DNA from: Endocalyx cinctus
Lineage: Eukaryota; Ascomycota; Sordariomycetes; Amphisphaeriales; Apiosporaceae
Length of the DNA stretch: 64,000 nucleotides
Assembly (NCBI GenBank): GCA_001600455.1
Contig: BCKC01000004.1
Span: 1,612,001 to 1,676,000 of the forward strand
Direction of reading: 5' to 3'
Shown: piece by piece, positions 46,434-58,231 of the stretch
How positions within the stretch are numbered: the first letter of the stretch is position 1
How the letters are laid out: each line of letters starts with the position of its first letter
Translations under genes and position numbers: made by a program
The notes under the pieces: model-generated
What the model was told of the DNA's origin: nothing
Database searches by the model: none
Seen by the model: only the letters and a program-made list of their open reading frames with translations

Positions 46434-49259
46434 TCACACCTCCAAGGCTCTCACCAACACGGTCTCGCCGGGCTTGTTGTTTTTCTCGTCTTCCTCCGAA
46501 GGCGGCGTAGGAGGAGAACTGTCGCCGACTCGCAGAACCTCCGCGTCGACGAGGACCTGCGGACGGCTCCGCTGCGTCACCTCGTCCCGACCGCAGACGA
46601 GCCAGGACGGGTTGCGCGCGAATATCTCGTCCATGTCCTCGAGGGTGCGGTGGGATGTCTCCGGGTAGAAGCAGAAGACGATAGGGATGTAGGTGAAACA
46701 AATAATTCCGAAAACTGTTGTCGAGGGGGAGGGGGTGAACAGGCGGGTTAGTCGTTGTCTCAGTAGTAGTAGTTTTTACCACATAAAGATTCCCCTCCCG
46801 AGGAATGGTCATGGAAGGGGGAGAGGAAAAAAAAAGGGAGAAGAAGAAACGGAAAGGAGGACATACTCAGGTAAAAAGCCCATCCGAGATTATCTACCCC
46901 AACTTTCGTAAACTGCACGACGGCGAAGGCGCCCAGCCAGTTCGTGGCCGTGGCGGCGCCCGCACCGCGCGTCCGCCAGCCCATCGAGTTGATCTCGGCC
47001 GAGTAAACCCACGGCACGCCACCCCAGGTCGGGCTAAAGAATACGTGGTAGATGATGAACATGCCAAAAGTCACGTTTCCGTACTGTGTATGTGCGTGCG
47101 CGTATGTTTGCGTTAGTAAAGCTCAGAGTGCGGCGGCCTTTGTCTCGCTAAGGTAAGGGGGAAAAAAAAAGAAAGGGATGGGTAAAGTGGGAACTTGTCA
47201 CGACATCCCGGGATCGGTTGAAACTCACCAGACTCTTTTTCGAAGGCTGATCTTCCCCTGTCTTGAGGCAGATAGAGGCAATGATGTGCGTTGCCGACAT
47301 TCCGAGGGCACCGATCATCATGAGCCTGGGAGATGAGTTAAAATCATGCGCGTGTTAGCTTGACATGCCATCAGATCTATCCGCAAAAGATACGAAAGAA
47401 CAAAGTTGTTCTAAAAAGGAGACCTAAGAAAGGGGGATAAGGAAATTAAATGGAAAATCACTGACTTTCGTCTCCCGAGCCTGTCGATTACGAACAGGCT
47501 TCCAAATGCCGCCACGAGGTACACGGTGGCACTGACTGCGGTGAGGAGTCGGCTCGTCAACTCATCGAATCCCACGTTCTCGTGCAGCAGCGTAGGGTAG
47601 TAGAAACCCAGAGCGTTGATGCCGCTGAATTGCTGCATGAATTGCGTACCGCACTGTAATTAAGCAAAATGAGCGAAGTTAGCAGATAGGTTATCTTTCT
47701 TCGGTATAAAAGAAACAATAAAAGGAGTTTAAGAAGGTTTGCTTTTCTTGGTTCCCATGAGTAGTATGATTCTTCCTCAACCCCCTCCTCCTTCTTCCTC
47801 CCTGTCTCTCGGAGAGGGGTATGAGAAGAAATACTAGTCGAGGAAGAAATAGTAAAGAATGTGTCTTTCCAAATGGCACTGGACGAGGATGGGGGAAAGG
47901 GGAAAAAAAACTCCACATTGATATTGACTCACCGATAAGATCAGCCTCCTCAAGTTCTGCGTGCGGTCGCGACAGAGCAGGACATCCCGGGCGGGGACGC
48001 GACTTTCCCTCTCGAGGCGGATCGCCGCCTTGATAGAGCGAAACTCGGCCATAGCGAGGCCCTCCTCCTCATCCGAAAGACGCCCATCGTCCCCCGTCTC
48101 CTTCCTTTTCGAAGAAGAGCTCACGAGCCTCCTCACGATTTCGAGAGCCTTCTCGTCGCGACCGACGAGGAGGAGCCAGCGGGGGGACTCGGGCACGAGG
48201 AACAGGAGGGGCGTGATGACCAAAGGGAAGAGGAGCTGAAACGCCAGGGGGAACCGCCACTGGAAGGAGCCCTCGTTGAAGTACAAGCCGTAGTTGATCC
48301 AGCCGGCGAGGCAGAAGCAGGTGACGTTGGACGAGGCGCCGACGACGAGCAGGCGGCCGCGCAGGTGCGGGCGCGCGCACTCGGCCAGGTAGACGGGCGT
48401 GATGGTCGACATGACGCCGAGGCCGAACCCGTTGACGAGCCGGCCGACGATCAGCTGCGGCAGCGACCACGAGAGGCATTGCAGGATCGCGCCGGCGGCG
48501 TTGAGCGTGAGGCCCATCACGATGGTCCGCTTGCGTCCGAGCTTGTCGCCCGAGCCGAAGGCGGCGATGGCGCCGAAGAAGGCGCCAAGCTAGAAATTAA
48601 AACGCGCATGACCGAATTAACTTTTCTGTTCTCTTTGGGAGGCGGCATGGGCTGAACTTTGGACGTTCCGAATAGGCAGAAATAAAAATCACTTCATTAT
48701 GATTCAATGGTGTTATACGATCGGATGTTTGAAAGACAAAATCCCCCGTAGGAAGGGAAAAAAAAGGAAATGATCTGCCGGGTCGTGGCCGAGACCCGAG
48801 CCGCCCAGATAAGCTAACTTACCAAGAAGGAACTCGTGACAATCCCGGAGACGTTAGCATCGGCTGTTTCCGGGAACTTGGACTGAAAATCAGTCGAGAC
48901 GAGCACGCCGGCGAAGACACCCTAAAATTCGGCATTGTCGGATGATTAGCGCAGAAAAAAAAAAAAAAGTCGTATTCTCGTGATGACGTTCCTCAATACG
49001 AGGAACGGCAACAACTAGATGATTTTATGCACTGTGACGAGAGAGAGAGAAAAAAGTCACGTTAGATAGATTGCACATACTTGACAATAACCGAACCAGC
49101 ATGATGATACTACAGCAGGCAAAAATTTTCATTGTCAGTGATCCGATTCATCTTTACACAACTCCGCAACATCCGGCGACTCTTACGCGTATCGACTAGA
49201 GTAATTAGAGCTATGAGCTGACCGCCCCTGAGATGGAAACCCGAGAAGGCGGCCGGCAT
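46434..49259 (-). CDS. MFS sugar transporter, eight exons
   Basis: A plasma-membrane proton/sugar symporter of the Sugar_tr branch of the major facilitator superfamily, 546 residues with twelve membrane segments. Inferred exons on the minus strand are 49259-49187, 49109-49081, 48921-48823, 48589-47933, 47653-47466, 47325-47229, 47083-46867 and 46714-46434, and all junctions keep frame. Exon 2 is only 29 bases and reads SSCWFGYCQ. Family signatures are GDKLGRKR, PVYLAECARPHLRGR, PESPRWLLL, QQFSGINALGFYYPTLL, DRLGRRKLMMIG, PWVYSAEINSMGWRTRGAG and PETSHRTLEDMDEIF. The start MPAAFSGFHLRG lies in good context (GCCCGCCATG). The C-terminal tail of about 55 residues is hydrophilic. Sugar specificity (hexose, pentose or quinate) cannot be told. 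Confidence 0.92.
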
Positions 49260-52200
49260 GGCGGGCTGCTCAGTCAAGAGGGAGAAAGATTAAAAAATAT
49301 GAAGGCAAGTGAATATACAATAGGACTTCACTTGACACGAATTAGATAGCTAAATTTTAGAAATGTATTGTTTTAAAGTAGAATAACTACAGAATTAGAA
49401 AAAAACGAGACTATGTATTGTTAATTTTTTTTCTTTAGTATTTCCTTCTCTACTATGAAAAAATTTCACCTATGTGTGTGTTATCTCTCTATCTTGAGAA
49501 TCCCCGGTATCAACCAAGGTTGGTAGAACAAGCATTGTTAGGTTCAGTTCACCGTCTGATTAGCCGAGCCTCGAGACGACGCAAGGAACATAAGAAGAAG
49601 AAAAAAATATGAAAGAGTATCGGTGAGATAGAAAATACGTGTAAGCGTATAGGAATTTTTATTTTTTATTTTTACGGGGGGTGAAGATTGATAAGGAAAT
49701 AGCCACTCAAGTTTTTTTTTGTGGTTTCCCCATTATTATTTTTTTTTTGTTTCCTGTTCCGAAGCCGGCTGCATATACTTCTCGTCCGGGTCGTGTTGGT
49801 CTCATTGGCTTTCGCCACTGCCAACCACCAAACATCTTGACCCGGTTTTGGCGGCACCGGTGGGGTCGGGTTTTGGGTAACCCGCCGGTCTAGATGTTCC
49901 AAGTTTTACGGTCCTATGGATTTGATGGAGACTTAGGGTAGCGGTGTGTGTACATACGTGTGGGTGTATGCATTGGCTCATTTCATTATTCCATATTGTC
50001 GTGTACATTTTATACACGTATTATTTTGTGATAAAGCTGGAAGCTTGTGATAATTAACAAGAATAAATCATGTATGAATAGGGAATAATATGTCAAATAC
50101 GATCATGACTTGTGTGACCCCCTAATTCTTGTTTCAAACTGGTTGTATATACTTATTTATCACCCGTGACTTCTAAGCAACAATGAGAGATAGGATGGAA
50201 TTAATATAAGATAGATAATTTGATGATAGATAAAGCACAGCAGATGTAATCCCGAAGAGCGAGCTAGCAATGGCTCGGTAGACTCGGTCTATCACAGCCC
50301 GACGCGACAACGGAAAGACAGATATATAGCCACGTGCTCTGTTTAACATCCACGCAGAATAGTTTTGGGGGCCAAAATTTCTAATATACCTCCCCAAAAC
50401 CAAATTGTCAAAATTGCGACGAGAAGGTTGTGGATATCATATAAACCCAGATTGTTCAGCCTTATACGCTATACCTCAACGAAACAAGCAGTGCCCTAGC
50501 AAGATTTTGAAGGATGTAGCGTATATTATCTCCAATGTGTAGGACATTACTTACATAGAAGCCTGGAGATGGTAGGGCCCCCGCAACTAGAGGATGCGGC
50601 GGAGTGCGAAAAGAGTCATGGTCCAGAATCAGCGTCGTAGGCAGTCGGGCTCGACGAGCTAGGAAAATCGCCCACTTCACCAGGACTGCTTCGCAACTGA
50701 GATGGAGATGGAGACGGCAGCGCATCTCCGAAAACCTTCAGGTCCCTTCCCCGCTAAGAGGGGGGAGGAGAGGGTCATCTCGCAGCAGGACACGAAAGCG
50801 TACTATGTAGGCGTAGCAACGGGGCTCGCTTTCGTCGTTTCCACCTTAATTCAAGGATACCCCACGGTGGAATTGGATCAGAAAAAAGCTCTAGCTTCTC
50901 GTCAACCACACTAGTAAACCCTCATTACACTTTCGAAAGAGAGAGATTTTTTTTTCTCACCTCGAAAATTTGCTGGCTTTCTCTGTGTGACTCGAGCTGT
51001 AGCAGAAGAATCGGTCCGTTTTACGTTGCTGCCGTCCTTTCGTCGCTGGAAGGTGTCGACGGCGACCTCTCGACGAAACGTTAAATCAATGACGCGTTCG
51101 ACATAATGAGTCCTCTTTCTATCTTTCTCTTACTATATATCACCTTATTTAAAGAGAGAGAGAGAGAAAAACACCCTGGAAGATGGGAGAGTTGGAGTCA
51201 CTAGAGCACGTCTATTTTAGGTATATAAAATCGGTCCGAGAACTGGTTCGAAGCTAAGAAGAGGTGCATAAATCGAGATGAAATACTGTGGGAGAGCGAA
51301 GGCAATGCGCACAATACGTATATGGTAGAGCCGATCAACTTAACTTGCTACGATATTGTTGTATCATCTTGCTTTGTTTGACAGGCATTCATTTATGGGA
51401 GACGCACGCTACCAAGAAAGTTGATACGTATGATATTAGACATAAGGTTGAATTGAAGAAAATTAGTTAAAAATAAAATAAAAATAAAAATATACAAAAT
51501 GAAATGATTCAAAAAATAACTTCTACCGATAAAACAATGGTACGTGTTTAATGATCAACGGACGCGGCTCTCACCCCCCCTCCGGGATGCATACCGAGAA
51601 ACAAGTCCGGGTGTTAAATATATGACGAGTGTGAAACGACACCAGTGGCGCTGACTAGCAAATAAAGATGCGGGAAAGGTAATTGGATATCTACGCATAG
51701 AAGTATTATCACCAACTCATCAAGTCATTCATTGTCTTCTCTCGAGGCCCGCCCTATCTTACATAGTACCCGTACAAACGGCCACGTAATTCCGCGTTAG
51801 TGTAAATCTCGAATCATGCTTACAAGTAGAGAGTCCTCGTGTCGCGCATAGGTTGATAACTGAAGAATTTACTACTTTATTATGTTGTCCTCTATTTAGG
51901 TAGTTATGAGTAGTTTTACGTACCTGATCTGGTTTTCACTGAAGATTAATAGCGCTAAGCTTAAAAAAGAATATTTTATACCCCCCTTAAAGGGTATATT
52001 TCAAGCCTGACGTAGTATGTACATACGGCCTAGGATAAGTGCTTTTACATATATGCGTAGTACTTAATGAGAGGTTTAATACTTTCTTTCACCACAAATC
52101 CGATTAAACAAGCATACAAACAAAATAAATCAATCGATAAAAATTACTACATACAAGCAAACGAAATCAAGGTTGTCAATCAAGGTTAGAACTAGGTTCT

Positions 52201-53567
52201 AGGGGTTTGGAGGCTAGTAAAAAGGCTCTAATTTTGGTATATTTGGTATATACACTCTAATGTAGTGGTAATTGTACATATACACAGATGTTAGTAGCGG
52301 CTTTGGAATTCGGTCAAACGTATTCTCGAGTATGAAAAAGTTTAAAACCTTTTGAACAGATCTTGACATTTACCAATCTAGAAAGAGATCTACACGTGTG
52401 CTGCAATGGCTTGCATACGGAAAGCCACATAAAAGATCCATAATGCTGCACTACGCACATTAACCATGTCAGCATGCGCAGATAATGCAGTCTCAACGAC
52501 AGGGGGGGTTGGTAGGGTGGTAGAGAGAAGAGCTTAGGATAGATATTGGATCCCACTTCACTTCACTACCGACTTACATCCATATATGTATCCATACTAC
52601 TTGTACATACCTTACAGAGTGTGCGCAACACTAGACTAGAGCGATACCAACCTAGTGCATAGAATAGTGTCCATTCTAGTCTCCCTCAATTTGGTTTCAA
52701 CCCACGACATGAGATGAAAATTTAATGGCATTTCCGCTCCTTATACCATTCCTTTCGTTCCTTTGGCCTGCCCTGGGTTACCGGCTTATTACGCGCCGCA
52801 GGAACCAAATGATGATAATAAAAGGTCTTGAAACGTATCCACGGTTAGGCACGAATCAATTATTGAGGACCAGGGTATGTATAAATATCCCAAAAGCTTG
52901 TATCCTAAGTATCTACTATACTACCTGGTGTAGGTATACGGAGTACTAGGTATTACACTGTTTTCTTCTAGTCATAGCGGTGACATCTCGGTTTCACCTC
53001 ATCAGGAAATCCGAGGAGATATGTCTGTGGTTCTAGCGGGTACGCCCGTCTAGTGTAGTGTAGTGTAGATACGCTTCGTACCCCTTGTCTAGTTTTTTTT
53101 TTTTTTTTTCTTCTTGTCAGGAGATGTGTTCAAGTTGAATGCTTACTGAAGCTTCGTGATGCGTAGCGTATCTTTTCTCCTTTCAGTAGGTATGTGTATG
53201 TAGTCTAGGTCAGATGCTCGACTACATGTATCCAAATTATGGCTCTTCGAAACTTGATCGTCAAAATATAGGACACGGCACAGTTCGTTCTGAGCGACCA
53301 ATATGCGAACACGCCTTTAGCGAATACGTCTCGATAGTTTGATATACCCCTTAGAATGTATCATCTGCCTGTATCACATCGACCGCGATCCTTAATATCA
53401 ATCTTTTGATTTACTATGTATTCACTTACATGTAGAAAAAAAAATATATTTGAAAAACCATTGTTTTATAATTTCTTTCTAGTATTCTCCGAAGAAGAAA
53501 TGCACTGACTTTGGCGGGTCTTGCTACCTAACCTAATACTATAGGTACTATGTAAGAAAATAGATAT

Positions 53568-53613
53568 AATTCCCTTCCCCTCAAGGTGTTAATTCCCTTC
53601 CCCTCAAGGTGTT
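53568..53613. repeat. Exact 23-base tandem duplication
   Basis: Two identical copies, 53568-53590 and 53591-53613, starting AATTCCCTTCCCC and ending AAGGTGTT. No coding frame around them. Confidence 0.9.
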
Positions 53614-55396
53614 TTGGCTTTGTCGTAGGGCTTTAGTGTAATATATATTCTAGAAGAAAGACTTAAAATAGCAACTAACACTAGATTTCCATTGTAGTGT
53701 ATACATAGTATGTATACCATTACGCTTTGTGAAAGGGGGAATATTGAGAGATTATAAGAACCCCTAGTTCTTTTAATAAATGGGCCAATAAGATTTGACT
53801 CATCTCCGGTAGCGCGGCAGCGTGGGGGGCACAAAATCAGAGCTCCCTATTATTCAATAATTATATGTTTGATTTTGAGTTACATTAGAAACAGAGAAAG
53901 TGAGTAAAAGGTTATATGCGAATTGTTTCCCCCCCTCCTCCTTTTTTTCTTTTCTTTTTCAAATTCTGTAAATTCCGTATATCATAATAATACTTGATGT
54001 AGACAGTTAAAAAAAAAGGGTTCATCAGTCCTCTGTAGGTACAGTAAATGCAGTTATGTATACTATGATGTATAATGTTACCTAATTGCTTATCGAAATC
54101 CGGTTTCCGGAGAGTTTGGTCGGCTTTTAACGGTTTAATACATGGAGGGTAGTACCTGTAAGGGGGTTATTCAGGTACGGTAGTTAACCCCCTCCAATCA
54201 ATTTCTTTATCGTCATGACTCTTCACATGTAAAGATGAACCTTTGCGGCTCTCAAAATGTTTTGAATGAATTGGTTGATACATTTCATTTACACCAATAT
54301 TCATTATGCCTGGTTATATTAATATATTTTAATCTTGACGTAAATGTATATTTGCAAATCTTATTGAATCATTGGTCAACTTTTTTAGAGCTTCTTCCTT
54401 GTTCTGTAGATCCATAGCCACATTCATTGAAGTCTTGGATCTTGATCTTATGCTGCCTGCCATCTTGCTACCGGCATTCCCTACACTACCATACCATCCA
54501 TACTTACTATGTACCCTACATACGTTCTTGTCCCACCCAAAAAAAAACCCACTTACTTAGTACACGATACTTCCTTCAAGTCGAAAATAGTGGGAATTTT
54601 ATACGCGGCGGTTTTCTGTCAAACTCTTCCTGAGCCTGTCTTCACCCTCCATTACTCGTAAATTCATACACAGCCCTTCTAAACAACTCCACCCATCCTT
54701 GTCCTAAGACGGATGGGTCCCGCGGCTTCAGCGGGACGTAACATCATCTCAGGCACTAGATTCGTATTTTCATGTCATCCAACGGTGGTCTGGAATCTTC
54801 AGGATTTTCACCTCGGTGGAGCCGCAGATAAGAGCTCGTCTTATTCCGCAACTCCCTGACCACCACTTGGTCTCTCCTCGACATCACGTTTTCCTTCCAA
54901 GAGATTACCTTAGGTAGGTAGGTACCTGTTCCCCTTTGCTGGAAACTTGATAAGGTTACCGGGCAATGCCAAACGGAACACGAAAAGCTACCTTTTTGCC
55001 TAGTCGACTCGTCCCAGGTCGGTTGACATGGTCGGCCCAATTTATTATTATTATCACACTTTGGTAGGTATCGCTCCACCTCACGTTATAAATTTTATCA
55101 GGTTTGTTGTGTACGTACGTACGTACTTTGTATATGATCACCAAGGTGAAGCTTGACCAGTACTTACCCGGTCTTCTCCATTTATTAATTTTTGGCCGAG
55201 CCGTGTGGCACTGGCACTGGTGGTGACTGTGCTTTGTTGAACAAAATTCATATCAATACGTAGTCCACCAACCCTACGACGCAACCAAGTCGTCATGGCA
55301 AACTTTGCTCTTTGTTCTTTCTCTCAACGCTTTTATACACCCACCCTACTAAACTAATTCACCATTCACTCGCACCTTACTTACCTAAACACCACC

Positions 55397-55426
55397 ATGA
55401 AGGTCCGATTTCCTATTGTGTCTTGA
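55397..55426 (+). promoter_or_regulatory. Possible upstream ORF in the leader of the ThrE-like gene
   Basis: An ATG in strong context (CACCACCATGA) opens a nine-codon frame ending in TGA, about 300 bases before the main start at 55,724. If transcription begins upstream of it, it could damp translation. The transcript start is unknown. Confidence 0.35.
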
Positions 55427-55723
55427 CTTCAAGATACTTTTGAGTCAACCATTACCTCTTGCTTTAGTGCTATTACGATCGCGATCTGTTTTAGGAACAG
55501 AATTTGATCAAGCATATTGATATTTCCGACAAAACTGTCATAGATTGAAGTTCTGTTGTTACATCTCTATTCTTTCTCATATTTATTTTATTATACCCTC
55601 TCGTTATATTCTCTTTATCGTCCCTTTTGTCGCATCTTTACCCATCGCAAACATACAAGATTCAGAGAAGGAGAGGAAAAAAAAGAAGAATAATAATAAT
55701 CACCCACGCTTAACGTCGGCGAT

Positions 55724-58231
55724 ATGGAGGAACGACCGGAATCGCCGCAGAAGTTAACTCTGGACTCATCTATTGAAGGAACGCAGACTTCTCCCTCTCC
55801 CGCTTTACCGCCCAGTGCCAAGAAGGAAAAAGGTCGAGTACGTTTTAACAGTGTCTCCCAGAGCCCGACAACATCGACCTTCCCGAACTTGAACCGCCTT
55901 TCAGTTACATCCAACAATGGCGAGGCTGCTTCCGATGTTCCTAACTTGACCCCAAAGCCAAGACCATCGGTGCTTCGGGGGAATTCTTATAACTCTGTGA
56001 TGGGCCTCCCTGTGGATGAGGACGAAGATGATCCCACTTCGGAAAAAGCTCTGTCGGCTTTCGCAGCCCTCGAGCGTGGCCAAAACATGGCCGCATCTCT
56101 TTTAGGGTCACATTCGGCTCCAGGATCTAGGCGCAACTCCTTTGATTCCGAATTAGGATCACTACCTACTGGGCAAGGCTACCGTACCGCACACGAACAT
56201 ATCCCTTTAGATGACTTGAACTCTAAATCACCAGAACAACTCGAGGAGGGCGCCAAGGAGGCACCGTTGATCAACACCTCTTCGCCAGGGCACCGGTCGA
56301 CCAAGACGGAAGCGTACAATCTCGTCCGATCTCATACACAGAAACACAAGCATCCTCATTTTCACGCGCCCACCAATAGTGCCGGGAGCTCTGGCGATGC
56401 CACACCCATTGAAGAGAAGCACGTGGATGATTATGTGTCGCCACCCCCTCAGTATCGCGGCGGTGTGCTTTCGGCTCTCCTCAATCTATATAAGCACGAC
56501 GAAGGGGGTCGACCCCCGAGTTATCATAGTCGAGTCACTGCCAGCGGGTTTACCACGCCCGGTTCGTCTGGCACGACAACGCCCAACAAGAAGAAATGGT
56601 ACAAGAATCGGTCCCAAGATACATTAGCAAACCTCGTCGAGGCCTCGGCACGTCTTGCCGATGTTGCCACTCCGCCCGGCACTTCCAACGGTGGTACTGG
56701 GAGCACAAGCCCACTAGAAAAGTTCTCTCGACTGAAGCGACCCAATTACAAACGAAATTCTAGCAATAAATTCATGCATTTCGGTCGACCCCGCATAGAT
56801 GAAGAGATGCGAATCACCCTCCATATCGCCGAGACTTTGAGCCGACAGAGATACATCATCAAGATGTGCAAAGCCCTTATGCTATACGGGGCGCCGACCC
56901 ACCGTCTCGAAGAGTATTTGCGATCGACCGCGAGGGTACTCGAGATCGAAGGCCAGTTCTTGTATCTCCCTGGCTGCATGATCATATCGTTCGACGACAG
57001 GTCAACCCACACCGCCGAGGTGAAAATAGTCCGGACCTCTCAGGGCATCGACCTAGGAAAGTTGAAGGATATTCACAACGTTTACAAATCCGTCATACAC
57101 GACACCTACAGCGTCGATGACGCGATGCGCGACCTGTCGGAAATCATGGAGCGCAAAGACAAGTTCCATCCTTACCTCAGGGTTCTCGCTTTCGGCCTAG
57201 CGAGCGCGAGCGTCGGACCGTTCGCGTTTGGGGCCCGTCTTATCGACCTGCCTTTGTGCTTCTTCCTCGGCACTTTGGTTGGTGGTCTTCAGATCATAGC
57301 GGCACCTAGATCCGAACTCTATAACAACGTGTTTGAAATTAGTGCTGCTGTCTTTACCAGCTTCTTGGCCAGGGCCTTAGGCAGTGTCAGGGGTGGTCAG
57401 TTGTTCTGTTTCTCAGCCATGGCTCAAAGCTCTATTGCACTGATTCTTCCTGGATGGTTTGTCCGTAAGTTTATCTCTTGCTCCAATTTTTTTTTTTTTA
57501 CCTTGCTTTTTACTGACGAGAAATTTCTTTTTGCAGTTTGCGCTGCCCTGGAACTCCAAAGCAGGGCTCTCGTACCCGGTTCCATCCGAATGGTTTACGC
57601 CATCATCTACTCTCTATTTCTCGGTTTCGGTATCACCGTTGGCACAGCTCTCTACGGCCTGGTCGACCAGAACGCGACGTCGGCGACGAGCTGCACCGGC
57701 GGTTTCCCGTCCTCTTACTACCAGTTCATGTTCGTGCCCGTATTCACGGCGTGCCTGGCCTTCATCAACCAGGCCAAGTGGAAGCAGATGCCGGCCATGA
57801 TCGTGATCGCGTTCGCGGGCTACATCGTGAACTTCTTTAGCAGCTTGAAGTTCACGGCGAGCCCGCAGATCGCCAACACGCTCGGGGCCTTCACGGTGGG
57901 CGTCCTGGCCAACCTGTACTCGCGGCTCCGCCACGGCGTCGCCGCGGCCGCCCTGCTCCCCGCCATCTTCGTCCAAGTCCCCAGCGGCCTCGCGGCCACG
58001 GGTTCCCTGCTGAGCGGCCTTAAGACGGCCAACGAGCTTAATAATTCGTCCCAGACCGTCAACGGCACCAGCACCGTCAGCATCGACGCCAACCAGCCGC
58101 TAGACAGCGTCGTCTTTAATGTCGCCGGCTCCATGATCCAGATCGCCATCGGTATCACTCTCGGCCTCTTCCTCAGCTCCCTCATCATATACCCCTTCGG
58201 GAAGAGAAGGAGCGGTCTCTGGACACTATAA
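55724..58231 (+). CDS. PRM10: ThrE/DUF1212-family membrane protein (Prm10-like)
   Basis: A multi-pass membrane protein of the fungal pheromone-regulated Prm10 group, related to bacterial threonine/serine exporters (ThrE). Exons 55724-57464 and 57537-58231 give 811 residues. Residues 1-355 are hydrophilic and rich in Ser, Pro and Thr. From about 357 the ThrE domain begins (MRITLHIAETLSRQ, KMCKALMLYGAPTHRLEEYL, PGCMIISFDD), followed by about ten membrane segments including LASASVGPFAFGA and FVPVFTACLAFINQAKWKQ. The intron is exactly 72 bases and has no in-frame stop, so an unspliced message would add 24 residues. Splicing is preferred because it restores GWFVLCAALELQSRALV, the family pattern. 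Third-position GC rises sharply in the second exon. Transport substrate in fungi is not established. Confidence 0.9.
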   Translation: MEERPESPQKLTLDSSIEGTQTSPSPALPPSAKKEKGRVRFNSVSQSPTTSTFPNLNRLSVTSNNGEAASDVPNLTPKPRPSVLRGNSYNSVMGLPVDEDEDDPTSEKALSAFAALERGQNMAASLLGSHSAPGSRRNSFDSELGSLPTGQGYRTAHEHIPLDDLNSKSPEQLEEGAKEAPLINTSSPGHRSTKTEAYNLVRSHTQKHKHPHFHAPTNSAGSSGDATPIEEKHVDDYVSPPPQYRGGVLSALLNLYKHDEGGRPPSYHSRVTASGFTTPGSSGTTTPNKKKWYKNRSQDTLANLVEASARLADVATPPGTSNGGTGSTSPLEKFSRLKRPNYKRNSSNKFMHFGRPRIDEEMRITLHIAETLSRQRYIIKMCKALMLYGAPTHRLEEYLRSTARVLEIEGQFLYLPGCMIISFDDRSTHTAEVKIVRTSQGIDLGKLKDIHNVYKSVIHDTYSVDDAMRDLSEIMERKDKFHPYLRVLAFGLASASVGPFAFGARLIDLPLCFFLGTLVGGLQIIAAPRSELYNNVFEISAAVFTSFLARALGSVRGGQLFCFSAMAQSSIALILPGWFVRKFISCSNFFFFTLLFTDEKFLFAVCAALELQSRALVPGSIRMVYAIIYSLFLGFGITVGTALYGLVDQNATSATSCTGGFPSSYYQFMFVPVFTACLAFINQAKWKQMPAMIVIAFAGYIVNFFSSLKFTASPQIANTLGAFTVGVLANLYSRLRHGVAAAALLPAIFVQVPSGLAATGSLLSGLKTANELNNSSQTVNGTSTVSIDANQPLDSVVFNVAGSMIQIAIGITLGLFLSSLIIYPFGKRRSGLWTL

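Larger units (their letters stand above)
49260..55723. other. 6.5 kb gene-poor region
   Basis: The largest gap in the window. Short frames at 50,462-50,914 lie in a slightly GC-richer patch but show no family resemblance. There is a GA repeat at about 51,150-51,166, a run of T at about 53,093-53,110, and a 23-base exact tandem at 53,568. GTAGGTAG/GTACGTAC-type simple repeats occur near 54,910 and 55,112. The segment 55,390-55,723 should be the leader of the ThrE gene. Confidence 0.5.
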
